A DNA stretch of 64,000 nucleotides from Volvox africanus (Eukaryota; Chlorophyta; Chlorophyceae; Chlamydomonadales; Volvocaceae): assembly GCA_030268105.1 (NCBI GenBank), contig BSDZ01000008.1, positions 2,480,001 through 2,544,000 on the forward strand, in the 5' to 3' direction. Positions 48,974 through 61,717 of this stretch are shown one piece after another; the first letter of the stretch is position 1; the number at the start of each line of letters is the position of its first letter. The position numbers and the translations under genes were made by a program. The notes beneath the pieces are model-generated. The model ran no database searches and was not told the origin of the DNA. It saw only the letters and a list, made by a program, of their open reading frames with translations.

Positions 48974-50920
48974 CGTGAGTTACAATCTGACCGTGGGCAG
49001 GAATATATCAATGCCCACTTGCACGTTTCCTTTGGGGAAAGGGGGATTCTGCACGACGTGACCGCCCCATACACCCCTGAACAGAATGGCCGTGCAGAGC
49101 GCCTTAATCGCACACTGTTAGAGAAGGTCCATGCGATGTTGCAGGATTCTGGCTAGGACAGGAGTCTGCACTGAGGCCATGGCAACGGTGTGTGCAGTCC
49201 GCAACTGCTCGCCAGTCAGTGGCAGTGACACCACGCCACATGAGTTGTTTCACCGTTTCAAGCCTGATGTTTCTGTATTGTGGGTTTTTGTTGTGTCACA
49301 TGAGTTTAGACGGAGCGCAAGTTTCACAAAAAGCTAGATGCGGTCAGGGTGAAAGGCATCTTCGTCGGCTACAAGCGTGGAAGAAAGGGCTGCCGTGTGT
49401 ATTTGCCGGAAAAGCGCAGAGTTGTCTTTACCTGCAATCTTCGGTTTGACAAGTGTTTCCCGGGTAAGTCTGCCCAGTTCCCCGAGTTGAGCAAGGAGGC
49501 CTGTGCGGATGATGATGAGGACAAGGAAAACCCCGCTGTAGATCCAGGGGAGCCTAGAGGTGACGGGATTGTTGACGGTCATGGTGAGGGCAATGGGGGG
49601 GGAGATTGAGGAGGATCCGGCTGCGACTGCAGGGGAGATCAATAGTCCAGCCACAGCTCTCCGATGGTCTGGGTGAGATCGGAAACCAGTAATGAAGTAC
49701 GACCCGTCCTACATCCAGCAGAAGAATCCCGAACGTGTCATCACGGCCGCTATTGATACCATCATCGAGCCATCACCGTACGAAGAGGCTATGAGGACAC
49801 CGCAAGCCAAGTACTGGCAGCAAGCCATGGAGGACGAGATTGCATCCCTCCACCAGCAAGGGACCTGACAGCTGGAGCGCCCGCCACCAGGGGCTAACGT
49901 TATCCCCGGGAAGTGGGTCTACAAGGTTAAGCAGGATGCGAATGGCATTTTAAGGTGATGTTTGTTTCGAAGGGGTTCAGGCAGATTGAGGGAGTTGATT
50001 TTGATGAAGTGTTCACACCGATCAGCGCTCATGTCACCGTCCGAGCGTTTCTGGCTTCGGCGGTGGCGGATGGGCTGGAAGTGCATGGTCTGGATGTTTG
50101 CACTGCATTCCTACATGGCGATTTGGAGGAGGTTATCTACTGCGAGCAGCCGCCCGGGTTTGTGACGGGTGAGCCAGGTCAGAAGTGCCGGTTGCTCGAG
50201 GCACTGTATGGCCTGAAGCAGGCGGGTCGTGCATGGCACCGGAAGCTGGCGGACACTCTGATCGCCAGCGGGTTCAAGGTGTCCGACACGGACCCAAGCA
50301 TGTTTGTCAAGTGCATGGGCAAGCATTTAGTTCGCATTTTTGCGCATGTCAGTGATTTGCTGATTGCGAGCAATTGCGTCAAGGTGATGGCTAGCAAGAA
50401 GCGCCAGCTGTTGGGGCAGTTTGATCTGCGTGATCTGTGCACCGTGTCCGTGTTCCTGGGGATGAAAATCTCGTGCAATAGGCACACAGCCACGCTAAAG
50501 ATCTCCCAGAAGCAGTATGCGCTTGATCTTGTGGAGCGTTTTGGTACGGTTGATGCGAATCCCGAGCCGATTCCTATGCAACCCAATCTGATGCAGCCGA
50601 CGGTGACGGGGATCGGCAATGTCGTTCAGGATCCGTTCGAGGATGCCACCAGATATCGCGTGCTGGTGGGCAGTTTGATGTATCTGGCGGTCGTTAGTAG
50701 GCCAGACATCACACAGTCAGTGTATCGGCTGGCGTGGTATATGTTCAAACTGGTGCAGGCGCACTGGGAAGCCGTGAAGTCGGTTCTGCGGTATGTGAAG
50801 GGTACGGCAGCGTACGGAATCGCGTACGGCCGCGATGACGAGTTGCATGGTTATGCGTATGCCGACTGGCCAAGTGATAGGGATGACCGTCGCTCAACCA
50901 CGTCTGGGTTCCGGAGCTAG
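48974..50920 (+). mobile_element. Ty1/copia remnant, plus-strand arm with reverse transcriptase
   Basis: The plus strand reads SDRGQEYINAHLH, VTAPYTPEQNGRAERLNRTL (integrase core, 48985-49130), then NLRFDKCFPGKSAQF (49430), KYDPSYIQQKNPERVITA (49695), PGKWVYKVKQDANG (49910) and a 321-codon reverse transcriptase/RNase H frame from 49955. Family landmarks are LDVCTAFLHGDLEE, EALYGLKQAGRAWH and DPSMFVK. The catalytic YVDD box reads HVSD (~50345), so the second active-site Asp pair is broken. TGA at about 49866 and a frame break near 49950 also disrupt it. The RNase H part stops at RSTTSGFRS, so the 3' end is truncated. Inactive. Confidence 0.92.
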
Positions 50921-51104
50921 GGATCTGCGCCGCAGTCCCTAAGACAGTTTCCCTCATCTCGCTGCTATTCTTCGCAAGTTATGTAACAGATATGTGGATA
51001 TCCTCTCGGCTCTCTTGTCCCGGTATTTAGGGAAAGATCAACAGATTCCTCTAGACGATTATAGATGGAGATCTGGCCGTATATGGACATCCGTGTATGG
51101 GATA

Positions 51105-51109
51105 TTACA
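51105..51109 (-). terminator. Candidate TGTAA poly(A) signal of the helicase gene
   Basis: Minus-strand TGTAA about 250 nt beyond the stop at 51361. Confidence 0.4.
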
Positions 51110-51360
51110 GCCATAAGCCGTAACCATGTACTGTATGTACGTACTGATGTGCGGGATGTAATATGTACCGCTGTACGGTAAGCGCCTTTATGATATTTCG
51201 TATGTTGAGGATAGAATGTCTTCAGGACTATTATTAAGTATTGTCCAAACACACAAGCACACAAGCAACCACTCAGCCAATGTAAGCCCAACCAAGCGGC
51301 GCCGCTCCCAAACCCTAAGTCCCACTGCCCACAGAAGATGCCCCTCCGCCCCCTCGTGGG

Positions 51361-54300
51361 TCACGGCGCACCCAGCCGCCACCCCAGCCGTCTCAGCCCC
51401 TCCGCCCCCTCCCGCACCACAACTCCCCCCGGCAACCCTTCAAGCCACGACATGTACGCCGCCCAGTGCCCACCAGATTCCAATGCAGGTCTCCACACAC
51501 CGCAACCACCACCACTGGGAGCAAGGGAGCCAAACCCAGATCCAGATCCCACTGCCGCCTCCGTCGCCTCCGTCACCTCCACCTCCGCCGCCGCCGTCGT
51601 CGTTGTCGTTGACGTCGTCGTTGTCGTTGTGGTTGCACTCGTGTATCTGTTTGTTGCGTTGCCTCCTCCTCCTCCTCGCAACGTGTCCGCATTACCCACC
51701 AGCAGCATCGCCCTCCGCGGCCGAGTGATGGCCACATTGAGGCGGCGCCAGTCGTCGAGGAAGCCCAGGGTGGCTGCGGGGTTGGCGCGGACTGTGCTGA
51801 AGACCATCACCTGCGTTACACAATATACACACATGACACATGACCAGTTGACATATTGGCCAAAATGGAACCACCACCGCCACCACCACCAGCGACAAGA
51901 GCAGCAGCAAGGAATAGCAACAACCCCCCGCCACCACCGCCACCGTCACCACCACCACGGGTTGTGACAATAGGGTGAAGTAACATAACGGCAATACTAT
52001 CGTGACTACGTCCCCGCCGTGACCCCCTCCCCTTCACCTCCTTCTCTCTTCCCTGGTAGCCATCCACACTGGATACCTCCAGGGGGGCCGCCCCCCCGGG
52101 AACATGCGGCATCAGAAGGTTGGACAGCAACTGAACCTGTGTCCGGGTGGAGGGGTGGAGGGGTGGAGGGGTGGAGGGGTGGAGGGGTGGAGGGGTGGAG
52201 GGGTGGAGGGGTGGAGGGGTGGAGGGAGGGGGGCATCCAAGAAGCTATGGGGCCAAGCCGACTGCGTGTCAGGAAGCGAGGTGACCAGGAGCGCGAGGGG
52301 GCTGTACATGTTAGAACGAACAAATGCAGGGTTGGGCAACATCCGGACTCACACACAGACTTACACACAGACTCACACAGCTTACAGAAGCGCGGGCTCT
52401 GAACAACCAGGTGTTGAGGACGCAGAAAGGGGAGCGGCAAAGATGCAAGATGGGGCAACAGTGTACGACACCGCCACAGACCTGAGCCAAGTACGGCGTG
52501 ACGATGCCGATGTCATCCGAGGAAATTCCTGTCGCCAGCATGTGTCGTACCATTCCAACCACCACAAGCGCCTCCGCTCGGTTGGACTTGCTGCCACCCT
52601 GACGCTCCCCGCGGGTAGAGGGGTAGAGGGGGAAAGGGGAAGGGGTCAAATGTCTGTACGGCGTACGGCGTACGGCGTACGGAGCAGATGAGGGGAGGTA
52701 CGCCCTGCGATCCGAGCATTAACGTTCGGCGGCACATTGGCAGAAAGGCCGCGAAAAGCCGCTTTCCGCCGGTGAGTGTTGCGCACAGGCTCAGAGCGCA
52801 AGGTCGCTCGGCCCGGCGCAGAAGGCCCCCATGGCAGGGCGCTCCGAAATCCGTCAATTCCGACTCCCTTTGAGACTCCCTAATTCGCTCCCGGGGCCCG
52901 CGCCGCCATAACCCCCCCCCCTTACCCCACCACCTGGGAGACCTCCTCGCGGCCCCCCGGCACGTCCACGAACATGATGGGCCCCGCCACGTCAGGCGCC
53001 GGCAGCGGCAGCGGCGGCGGTAGCCTCATCGCCGGCTCCACCCCGTCCAGCAGCCGTCCGCCGTAGAAGCGAGCGGAGGGGAAGGCGGACAGCGCAGGGT
53101 GCATCCGGTACTGCACCTGCGGAATGAGGCGGCAGGCAGAATGTGAGAGTACAGCGGGGTTGGAGAGGGGTCTGTGGATGGTGGGTTGGGGTGGGAGGTG
53201 GGGGGGGGGCTGGGAGTAGATGTGAGGGGGGGGAGGAAGGGGGGGGACGTAACCCCCGAGTGCGTGTGACCAGACACCAGTGGACATCAGTGGCGGCAGA
53301 GACCCATGGGTCGTTAACACCTCCACTTTTGTCTCAGTTAGGGTTTCCTCTGTCCGACCTTGTAGTGGACCTTACCCGCACTCGAAGTCGCGAAGTGGTG
53401 CCAAAAGCACTACTTCACATAATGACAAACATTTGTTTAATAAACAAATGTTGTTCGTTTTTCTAGATGTTGTTGAGTGCAAAGGTTCATTTGCTTTTCC
53501 TGAACTCCGCCTCCCACCACCACAACCATCCCCGTTTCTGCCCCCACTTCACCCCACATATACAACCTTAAACCCGTTTCCCACCACCACCGCCACCACC
53601 ACGAAACACACACGTCGTGTCTCCCCCGTATCAAAACCCACATCCCGCAGTTTCCCATTCTCACCTGCAGCATGCTGGCCGGCACCCCCGCCTCCATGAG
53701 CCTCTCAAACAGTGACTTGCTGAGACCCCCCGCCGCTGCCCCTTGGCTCTGAACCGTTGGGGGCAGCTGGCAGTGATCGCCCACGAGGACGGCGTGGCGA
53801 CAGGACTGCGGAACCGATGTGGGTGTGGGTGTGGGTGTGGGTGTGGGTGTAATCATTGAGGAGGAAAAAAAGGAGGGGCAGAGCCGAGGTCAAAAGGGAG
53901 GGGCGGGGCAGGGGCAGGGAGGGTGTGGAGGAATCTACAGATGCGCAATTGCTACGAAACCAAAGAGATCCCAGGCAGGAAACCAGGGGTGGGTAAGATA
54001 TACCCCTGAGGATGAAAGTGGTGGGGGTGGTGGGAGTGGTGGCAGCAACCAGTACTTGGGCGCTTCATTCCCGAGATCTCCACGGACATGAAGGAGAGAT
54101 GACCCCTGATGACCCCTGTGATGCCTGGTACTTAAGATCTGGACAGAACTCGCCCCCTTCCCCCAGCTTCCTCCCACTACTCAGCCTAACCTGCATGCTA
54201 AGCCTCACCCCGTATCACTCCCCTCACCTTGACGAGCGGAATGAGCGCCTCCGGCTCGCAACACTGGCTCCCCTCATCCAGCACCACCAGTGGAAAGGAG

Positions 54301-57300
54301 AGATCCTGGAGCGCATCACCACCTGGGAGGAGAAGGGGGGAGCAATCGGAGGGTTTAGTGCAGCGGGGCCCCCGGGGAGGGGGGAGGCGGCGGAAGGGGG
54401 GGCCGAAAGAAATCGGGCAGAGCAGACGGAGGAGCGGCGGGTCTTGGGGGTTGAGAGGGGCTTCGAAGTCCTAATAGGAAAACGAATAAGCAGAAGCAGC
54501 CAGAAGCGTGGACATGCGGACGGTACGACCTGGTGCCTCCTTACGAAGAATATGCTTGCATCCACCTATAACACACACACACACACACGACCTCAATCTT
54601 CCACTGTCCCCCACCCACCCCACTACTCCCCTCACACTCATTGAAGTCAAACACGCGCAGGGCCCCCTCACCCACCCACCCCACCTGCCCCCACACATGT
54701 GGAGCAGATGACATCCGCCCCCGCCAGGATATCTGCCATCATCTGCGCGCGCATCTCTCTGACCTTACGAGCCAGGAGGGACGCGTCGCGGTGGCCCAGA
54801 CCCCGGTCGCGGCCGCGGAGGCTGGGCAGCCGCTGACGCAGCGCACGGAGCTGGCGCTGCAGGAGGAGGGGAGGAGAGAGGAGGGGAGGGGGGAGGGGGA
54901 ACAATGAAGACGGTTATAGGGGCCCAGGGTCATGACAGCCAGACCAACGTTACCAAAATGAGGACGTGGAAAGGGTTTTGAAGGCGTGGGCTGGAACGCG
55001 GCCATACCGATGTTGTTTCGCAATGACCCAAGTCCTTTATCTTTCTTTTTTCCCACTGCCCTGGTTTGCCACCTTCCTGAGTTTAATTCCCAGTGTACTG
55101 CACTGTACTACACTGTGCGACAGACGTACCTCCTGCTCGTCAATGTCCACCAGGAGGGGATGCTCCAGGATGCGGGCGTCCAGGGTGGCGTCACGGAGTG
55201 ACTCCCGGACCTGAGTCCAGGTAGGGAGGGGAAGGAATGCGGAGGGTTTGTATAGATACACGTGATGAAGTCCATGTGCCCACCCCTCTGCTGTCCGGTC
55301 TAGCTAACCGATCCTGAGCCATTGCCCGAAATCCCGCACCACTCCACCACTCCAGCACCACTCCTACATTTGTGTCTTTGCGTTTGGACCCCCCCCTCTC
55401 TCGCTCCCCCTCAGTCCCTATTCATGTACTATTTATTATAATACCGCTCACCCCTAGGGGAAGTTGACTTCTCCGAAACCAGTAATTTTCCCAGGTTCAG
55501 CACCCACCGCAAGCATACACTAATATATACCAATTAACAATATAACAATATACCAATATACTAATACACCCATACACCAATATACTAATATACCAGTATA
55601 CTAACATTCTAATATACTAATATGACATGTCTAATGTTTAACCAAACATGTAAAATATTCCGTACTAGATTTACAACACTAGATATAATCCTCTCAAATA
55701 CACGCTCTCGTGCACCGTTCCCACACAGTGTATCGTCCTCCCAGCACGGGACTTCTCCCCCATAGCTCCCCGGGAGTCCATCTTCTCCCACCCCCTTCCC
55801 TTTGCCGTCCACCCACCTTGAGCGGCTGCCCCACCCTCACGGCCCGCATGCCCAGATCCACCAGCCCCTCCAGCAGGTTGTCGACCGCCACATTGGACTG
55901 AGCGCAGGCCAGGATGGGGTGCGGGTAACTGCCGGGGGAGGTGGGAAGAAGGCGAGCAGACGATATCTGACGGGGTAGGGGGGTAAGCGGGAGTGGTGAT
56001 GCCGGGTGAGGACTCCTCGACTCACACACAGACACGGGATGGCGGGTATCGATGCGGCCGACTCCTGGTATTTGGTACAGGTAGGGGCGTCCTCGCAATG
56101 ACCCATTCCCAGTTGACAAACCCTTTGCTCCCACATAAATACACATACACACATACACATGCACACAAAGCTGCACACGCACACATGCGCATTCTCTTGC
56201 ACGTACCCCATTGTGTGTTTGATGTGTTTTATGAATCGTACAATGGTGGTGGTCTTGCCCGTGCCCGGGGGCCCCTGCAGCAACACCACTCGGTGCCGCA
56301 TCGCCATGGCCACTCCGCGAACCTGCGGGGCGGGGAAGGGGCCGGGTGAGAGGGACAGAGATACGGCGAGTTGGTGCGGAGCGGGACAGGGGCCGGGCGG
56401 AAAGCGGGGTAAGACTCAAGGGGATGGGGTGGGAAGAGGGGATGAGAGAGTGAATGCAAGAAACGGGAAATACGGACGGGATGAAGGGTGAAAAAGGGAA
56501 GGAAAAGGTTCAGAAACTGCCGGGGGCGGGCAAACCTCCCCTGAGTGTATGTTGGGGGGGGGCAAGGAAGCACCCAAGACACGTCTTCGAAAGGACGCCT
56601 TCGGAGGAGATGGCTGTCATAAATCCTGGCTGTCAATCCTGGATCGCGGAGGGGAGGGGGGAAGAGATGTAATATAAATGTGGCACTGGTGGGACTTGAG
56701 ATTTCAGAAACATCTTACAACAACATACTAGAGCGCAGTTCAATGCTCCATTATTTCATCCAAACTTCAAGCTCCCAAACTTCTCCACGCTTCTCCACGT
56801 TGGCCTCGTCGTGCGAGAGCGAAGCCAGGACGCGTTCGTTACACATTTCGGGAAGTTGAATTGTAGTGCCGTACAGTAATGCACGGTCGTGCGCCCAACG
56901 GCCGTTATCCCACCTGGGAGACATTGAGACTCGTCTCGGGGTCCGCCACCCGAGGGTCAGTCGGCTGGGCGACGTGCGCCGCAGCCCAACGCAGCCCCAC
57001 TTCCGGGATCAACGGCGCCGGCTGCGCCGCCGCCGCTGCCGTCGCCGCCGGCGACGGCGGCAGCAGCACATCTCCCAGGTGGGTTCCCGGCGGCAGCTCG
57101 TCCTCGTCCTCCTCATCTTGTTGCCGCCGCTGCCCCCGCCGCTTACCATTGCGGCGATGTTTGCGACCCCGGCCGAAACGATTGCCGTACCCGGTATTGC
57201 CACCACCACGGCCGTGCCCGTACCGCTGCTCTTGCCCACTGGGGCCGCCGTACTCAGCAATGTTTTCATCGTCCCCAGCTTCGTCCTCGTCGTCGTCATT

Positions 57301-59816
57301 TTCACCTTCATAGTCGCCGGTGTCGGTCCTGGTTGCGGCGGTGCCTGCCGCATGTGGGTCCTTATACAGGGATTGCATTGCCTGCGCCATTCGCTGGTAG
57401 GTAACGATGTTGACGCCCTTATCCATCCTAACGACGCAATACAGCAAAGGAGAGGAGGAGAGGCGCAGGGGGAGGAATAAGTGAAATACAGCACGGCAAA
57501 CGTACAGCAGCACGGTAAACAACAATCTGTCATCAATGCGAAGCTACTGGAAATCGGCTGATTTGATTCCCTGAGATGAATCTCTTCACGCACTTCACGC
57601 AGCACATCACTTCTCTATGGCTTCACGGCCGCGCCCCTCACCTCCAGAGCCCCTCCACCAGCCCCGGCGGCAGCGAGTCCATGACCAGCCGCACCTCCCA
57701 CCTCCCGCGGTCCAGCAGCAGCCCCTCCGTTGTGCGCTCCGACAGCGGGTTCACCCTACACAGAGTCACCAACGTGCCGCTCCTGGCAGGGGGACAGGGA
57801 CAGGGACAGTGGAAGTAGGGACCAGGGCACAAGAGGAGGGGGAAGGCGGAACGGGGCAAGACGAGGTCCAGCATACGGATCAGAACGAAATGAGAGGCCG
57901 AAAGGTATCCTCTGCGCGCTGTTATAACGTAGAGGAGGCTTACCCGTATGATTCGGCCATCTTCCCACTACCCTGCCCCGCCTCCCTCCCTCCCTGCCTC
58001 TCCGCCTCCCGCGCTCCCTCCCTCTCTATCCCTCCTCCCCACGCACGTGAAGCGGTGAAAGGGCAGCTCCCCGCCGTCAGCCGCAGTCAGCCTAACGATT
58101 GCCTTGCCCAAATAGGAGCCCCGCCGAACCGCTCGCAGGTCCGTCAGAACCAACCCCTCGGACCGCAACCGACCCATGGGCCAGAGACGCAGCCGCTCCT
58201 CCACTTGCCGCCGCTCCTGGAAGCCACAGTACGCGGGGATTCGGACTTTCGGTGGAGAGATGGGCGGGCGCTGGGCTGTCAAAAAGGAGGGCACATCATG
58301 AACAGTGCGCATCCTCCCCTTCAAAACGCTGCCTTTGTTGATTTTCATCAACTGCCCCTCATCAATTCCCCTCTCGTTGCCAACACTCGCAGGTGACTTC
58401 TGATACACCTAAATCGATGGCTTTTTCCTTTTGAGTCTTTGAGTGTTTGAACCCCCTCGCGACCCAGACTGCTTCCATCATAAGATCCTTGTTTCCATGG
58501 CATCACACGTCCACATACACCGCCTAAAGAAACGTTGTGCAGCCGGTGGCGCGATTCACAGACAGACAGACAGACAGACAGACAGGCAGATAGACAGACA
58601 GATAGATAGATAGATCCCCAGGCCCCTGGTTAACCCCCAGCTGTATTCCGTACCTCCTCAAGCTCCATCTGCACCAGCGGTGCATATCTGCGGCGAAGCG
58701 GCGGCAGCGTGTACAACAGGGGAGAGTTAGCCAGGGGACGGGGGAAGTAGGCATGCGTCCACATCCGTGCCTTTGTGTGCCTGGAAAGGCGATAGGAAAG
58801 GCGTGTGCATGTGCATGTGGCGCACGACGTCGGAAGAAAGGGTAAAGCGCTACATCAATTCGTTTTGAAACGGTGTGCGCCGTTTAACCACCCATAATCC
58901 TTGATTTTCATTGACATCTAACTGAACCTGGTACTGAGCGACGGAGCTAGCTAAGCCTAAAGGTTGCCCAACCAACCTCGCCACGTAGGCATCAACAGCC
59001 CTTCGGACGGCAATGGGTAGCCGGGCGGCTGCGGGGGGCGGGGAGAAGTCCAGGGTGGGCGGGCGACTGGAGCTAGGGCTCGCCTGATGGTGGGAATTTG
59101 AGGCGGGGGAAGGGAAAGTGGTTTTGGAGGTTGGGGCACTCACAGACCTCGATCAAGGAATGAGACTCGAAAGTACAGAGCAGTCAGGGGGACACGTGTG
59201 TCCTCGTGTGTCCTCGTGTGTATGCGTGTTTATGTGTGTGTATGTGTGTGCATGCGTATGTATGTGTGTATGTGTGGGGAACAGAGACGTATGATGACAT
59301 TCCCGTCCTCTTTCGTACTCCGATTGTCAATCTTGTCATTTCTTAATAAACCTGTATGGTAATGACAACATATGATCATGTTCAATCGCTGATCACATGG
59401 CTTGGCGACTATGCATACCTTCCCCTGATGGCTAAATGACAAGTTTCATCCTATCCACACCCCAAAGTGATTGCGTTCCATCCATGGGAATTCATTAGGA
59501 AAAAGTCAAGACAAATCCACCTCAGACATTTGTGATGGGGGAGGTTTTTGCGCACCATGCCGTTGCCGCTGCCGGCGAACCGGGCCCTTGCGCTTTTGCT
59601 CGGGTCCCATGGCCCCTCGCCGCCGCCGCGTCCACCTCCACGGAAGCGCATATGATCGCCCCTACCGCCACCCCAGCGCCCTCCTTCTCCACGGCCGCCG
59701 CCTCCACCGTGCCGGTAAGACTGAAAGGCAGGCAATCCACTCATGCGATTTGCATCAGCATCATCCGACCGTGCCGATGCTATTACTTGGTTGAAGTACT
59801 GAGCGCGATCAGACAT
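51361..59816 (-). CDS. UPF1/IGHMBP2-type superfamily 1 helicase with RGG-rich N-terminus
   Basis: The first exons are 59816-59556, 59083-58977 and 58780-58654, joined in phase; stop at 51361. The N-terminus (MSDRAQYFNQVIASAR) leads into a Gly/Arg-rich RGG-like arm, then YAPLVQMELEE, EGLVLTDLRAVRRGSYLGK (~58110-58160), TLVTLCRVNPLSERTTEG and DKGVNIVTYQRMAQAM, typical of the beta-barrel and stalk of the IGHMBP2-like branch. Helicase motifs follow: I GPPGTGKTTTIVRF (~56240-56280), Ia CAQSNVAVDNLLEGL (~55860-55910), II VVLDEGSQCCEPEALIPLVK (~54235-54290), III VLVGDHCQLPPTV (~53750-53790), IV QYRMHPALSAFPSARF, V VDGYQGREKE (~52050-52080) and VI LNVAITRPRRAMLLVGN (~51690-51740). It should unwind RNA or DNA 5' to 3' with ATP. 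A 9-bp GGAGGGGTG array (52141-52226) and other arrays lie in introns. No clear targeting peptide is seen. Confidence 0.92.
52141..52226. repeat. 9-bp GGGGTGGAG minisatellite (~9 copies)
   Basis: A perfect 9-bp array in a helicase intron. The Pro/Ser/Thr-repeat ORFs across it are artefacts of a period divisible by three. Confidence 0.95.
58557..58614. repeat. CAGA/GATA tetranucleotide array
   Basis: CAGA units pass into GATA units in a helicase intron. Confidence 0.9.
59186..59276. repeat. GT-rich imperfect repeat in first helicase intron
   Basis: Tandem GTGTCCTC units followed by GTGTGTAT/GTGTGCAT runs. Confidence 0.8.
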
Positions 59817-60173
59817 TTGGTATATTTTAAATTTGGGATTGAGGTTAGAACCAACGTGGCTGTATGCGCGAAGTACAACCGAAAGTCGTGGCGCCCCCTG
59901 TCCAAAGGTGCATGGGATTTGAGGCAAAACGACACTGTAATATTCAGGCAACGTTGAAATCATGGCTTGAAAAATGAAACGCTCGTCCTGAGCAGCTGCA
60001 CAAAATTGCACGGACGCTCGTCCAACGTCCTTGTTAGTTTTGAAGGATTCGTGATGGGATCCTTTGAAGCTTTTCCATGGGAAATCTGTCTCTGGATTCA
60101 AGGTTTATCATATCAATTTTAGTCCATTCGTAGCAAGAAACGTTGAACCTGGGGTCTGAAACCTCGCGCGGCA
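59817..60173. promoter_or_regulatory. Divergent intergenic region (possible bidirectional promoter)
   Basis: The 357 bp separate the start codons of the minus-strand helicase and the plus-strand unknown gene. Both 5' leaders and core promoters must lie here unless an untranslated exon overlaps a neighbour. No TATA box or named element was found. Confidence 0.5.
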
Positions 60174-61210
60174 ATGGGGTCTAATAAAGTCAGCATGGCA
60201 CAGTTTGAGGACTTTCCCCCTAGTAACCGGCGCCATATTACGGCCCCACAGGTGAGTCTGGGGCTAAGTTTGCTCGGGGCCACATTAAGGCATGGCCCGC
60301 GGCCATCGACAGCCCTCAGCAACCCAAAATGCCTTGCTAAAATCAAATCGCTGTGGTCTCATTGGTTCACGAGAGTGAATCGCTTGGCCGGATTCTTTTT
60401 GGAACCTTCCGGAATCGCGCCCTACCATAACTGCACTTACCTTACGCAAGCTTCGCGGCACCCTTCCTAGCCCCCTTCTAAAACCAATGCGCATGGGACC
60501 CCTTACCTGAACACCAGGATCAGCTAGGTCCCGGGCTGGCTCCGCGGGACGAGGCCAAGGTTATCCCCGTCTCCCTGGCACGCTCCCGTGTGGCTCACGA
60601 TGGCGCTGAGCTCCAGGAGGACCCGGGCTCCTTCGTATCCAGTATGGGAAAGGAAGCCGCCCGTGGGGCCTCCTCCATGATGAGCTCTTACCAGGCCATG
60701 CAGGCTGGGGTTTCGCTGGAACAGAAGAAGCGTACAGGAAAGAAGATTGTGCAGCCGCAGCAAACAGGACCAGGATTGTTCTTTGGCAGCGCATCGGGGG
60801 CCGCGGGGACGCGCGCAAACCCAGCAGCGGCCCTGGAGGTGCGTGTGAAAAGGCGCTTTTGGGAAGGATCCGGGGTTGGCTGGGCTGGCCGGGGCTGGCA
60901 CGCTAAGGGTTCCTACGAGGCGCTCGGTATGCGCGCGCGTGCGTGTCGAACCTTGGCAGCCTTGCGTGCCATGTTAAAGATGCGACATGATGGCTTGGAG
61001 GGAAGGAAACATGGATTTCAGCGCAACTATTATACTCCTCCGGTGGCATGTGCGAGGATGAGGACTTGGTAGCTTGGACAGTTAAACCTCTAGGCGAGAG
61101 TGATACGGCCCCGGCGAAGGTACGTGCGCGCCCAGGAGCACCTGAATGTGTTCCTGTCGGCGGCAGAGGAGCAGCCGCAGCTGGACAGAAGCAGTCGCAT
61201 AGCGCTTTAG
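60174..61210 (+). CDS. Three-exon gene of unknown function (171 aa)
   Basis: Exons 60174-60251, 60518-60838 and 61094-61210 join in phase across GT-AG introns to 171 codons plus stop. The protein starts MGSNKVSMAQFEDFPPSNRR, continues with EAKVIPVSLARSRVAHDG, a Ser/Met-rich stretch (GASSMMSSYQAMQAGVS), a basic patch (EQKKRTGKK), a Gly/Ala-rich section and a C-terminal helix (RYVRAQEHLNVFLSAAEE). No domain, signal peptide or membrane segment is recognised. A TGTAA element at 61505-61509, 295 nt past the stop, supports the 3' end. The third exon is least certain: a strong donor-like GTACGT lies inside it at about 61124. Confidence 0.6.
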
Positions 61211-61504
61211 GATAGATGGCTGCCACTTGACAATCTCGCAGCGTGCATGGGAGGATGGTCCTACGAACGGCCGTCTGCTATGCGAGTGCTACAGCACAGG
61301 ATGTACCGTGCGCATTGCGTCCCCCTGATGAGCTGTCCAGATCCCCCTGCTGACGGGCTGCTGCTGCGGCTGCAGGTCAATCCTGGACGCGTTGCGCGAG
61401 TTTTGGGGAGTAGTTATTGAGGACCTCCACTGCTGTCTTGCCTGACTTGCGAAGGTCCTGAAAAAATGTGTGACAGCCCCTTGATCTCCCCCCTCGTTCC
61501 TGTG

Positions 61505-61509
61505 TGTAA
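61505..61509 (+). terminator. Candidate TGTAA poly(A) signal
   Basis: TGTAA about 295 nt downstream of the stop of the 60174-61210 gene. Confidence 0.4.
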
Positions 61510-61717
61510 GCGTGTCCACTGTGCTCGCATGAGCCTGCTATCGGTCCCATTTTCGCGTCCGTGCCCAACATGGGCCGTACGTGCTATGTATGCCTTGTGT
61601 CTGATGTCTCCGTGAAAACCCGGCGAAAAGGTTTAGGATTCTTTGCTCCCACGCCCGGGCCCTTTGTCCTCACATCGGCACCCGTTGGGCGGCCACGCGG
61701 TCTCGACACGCACACAG

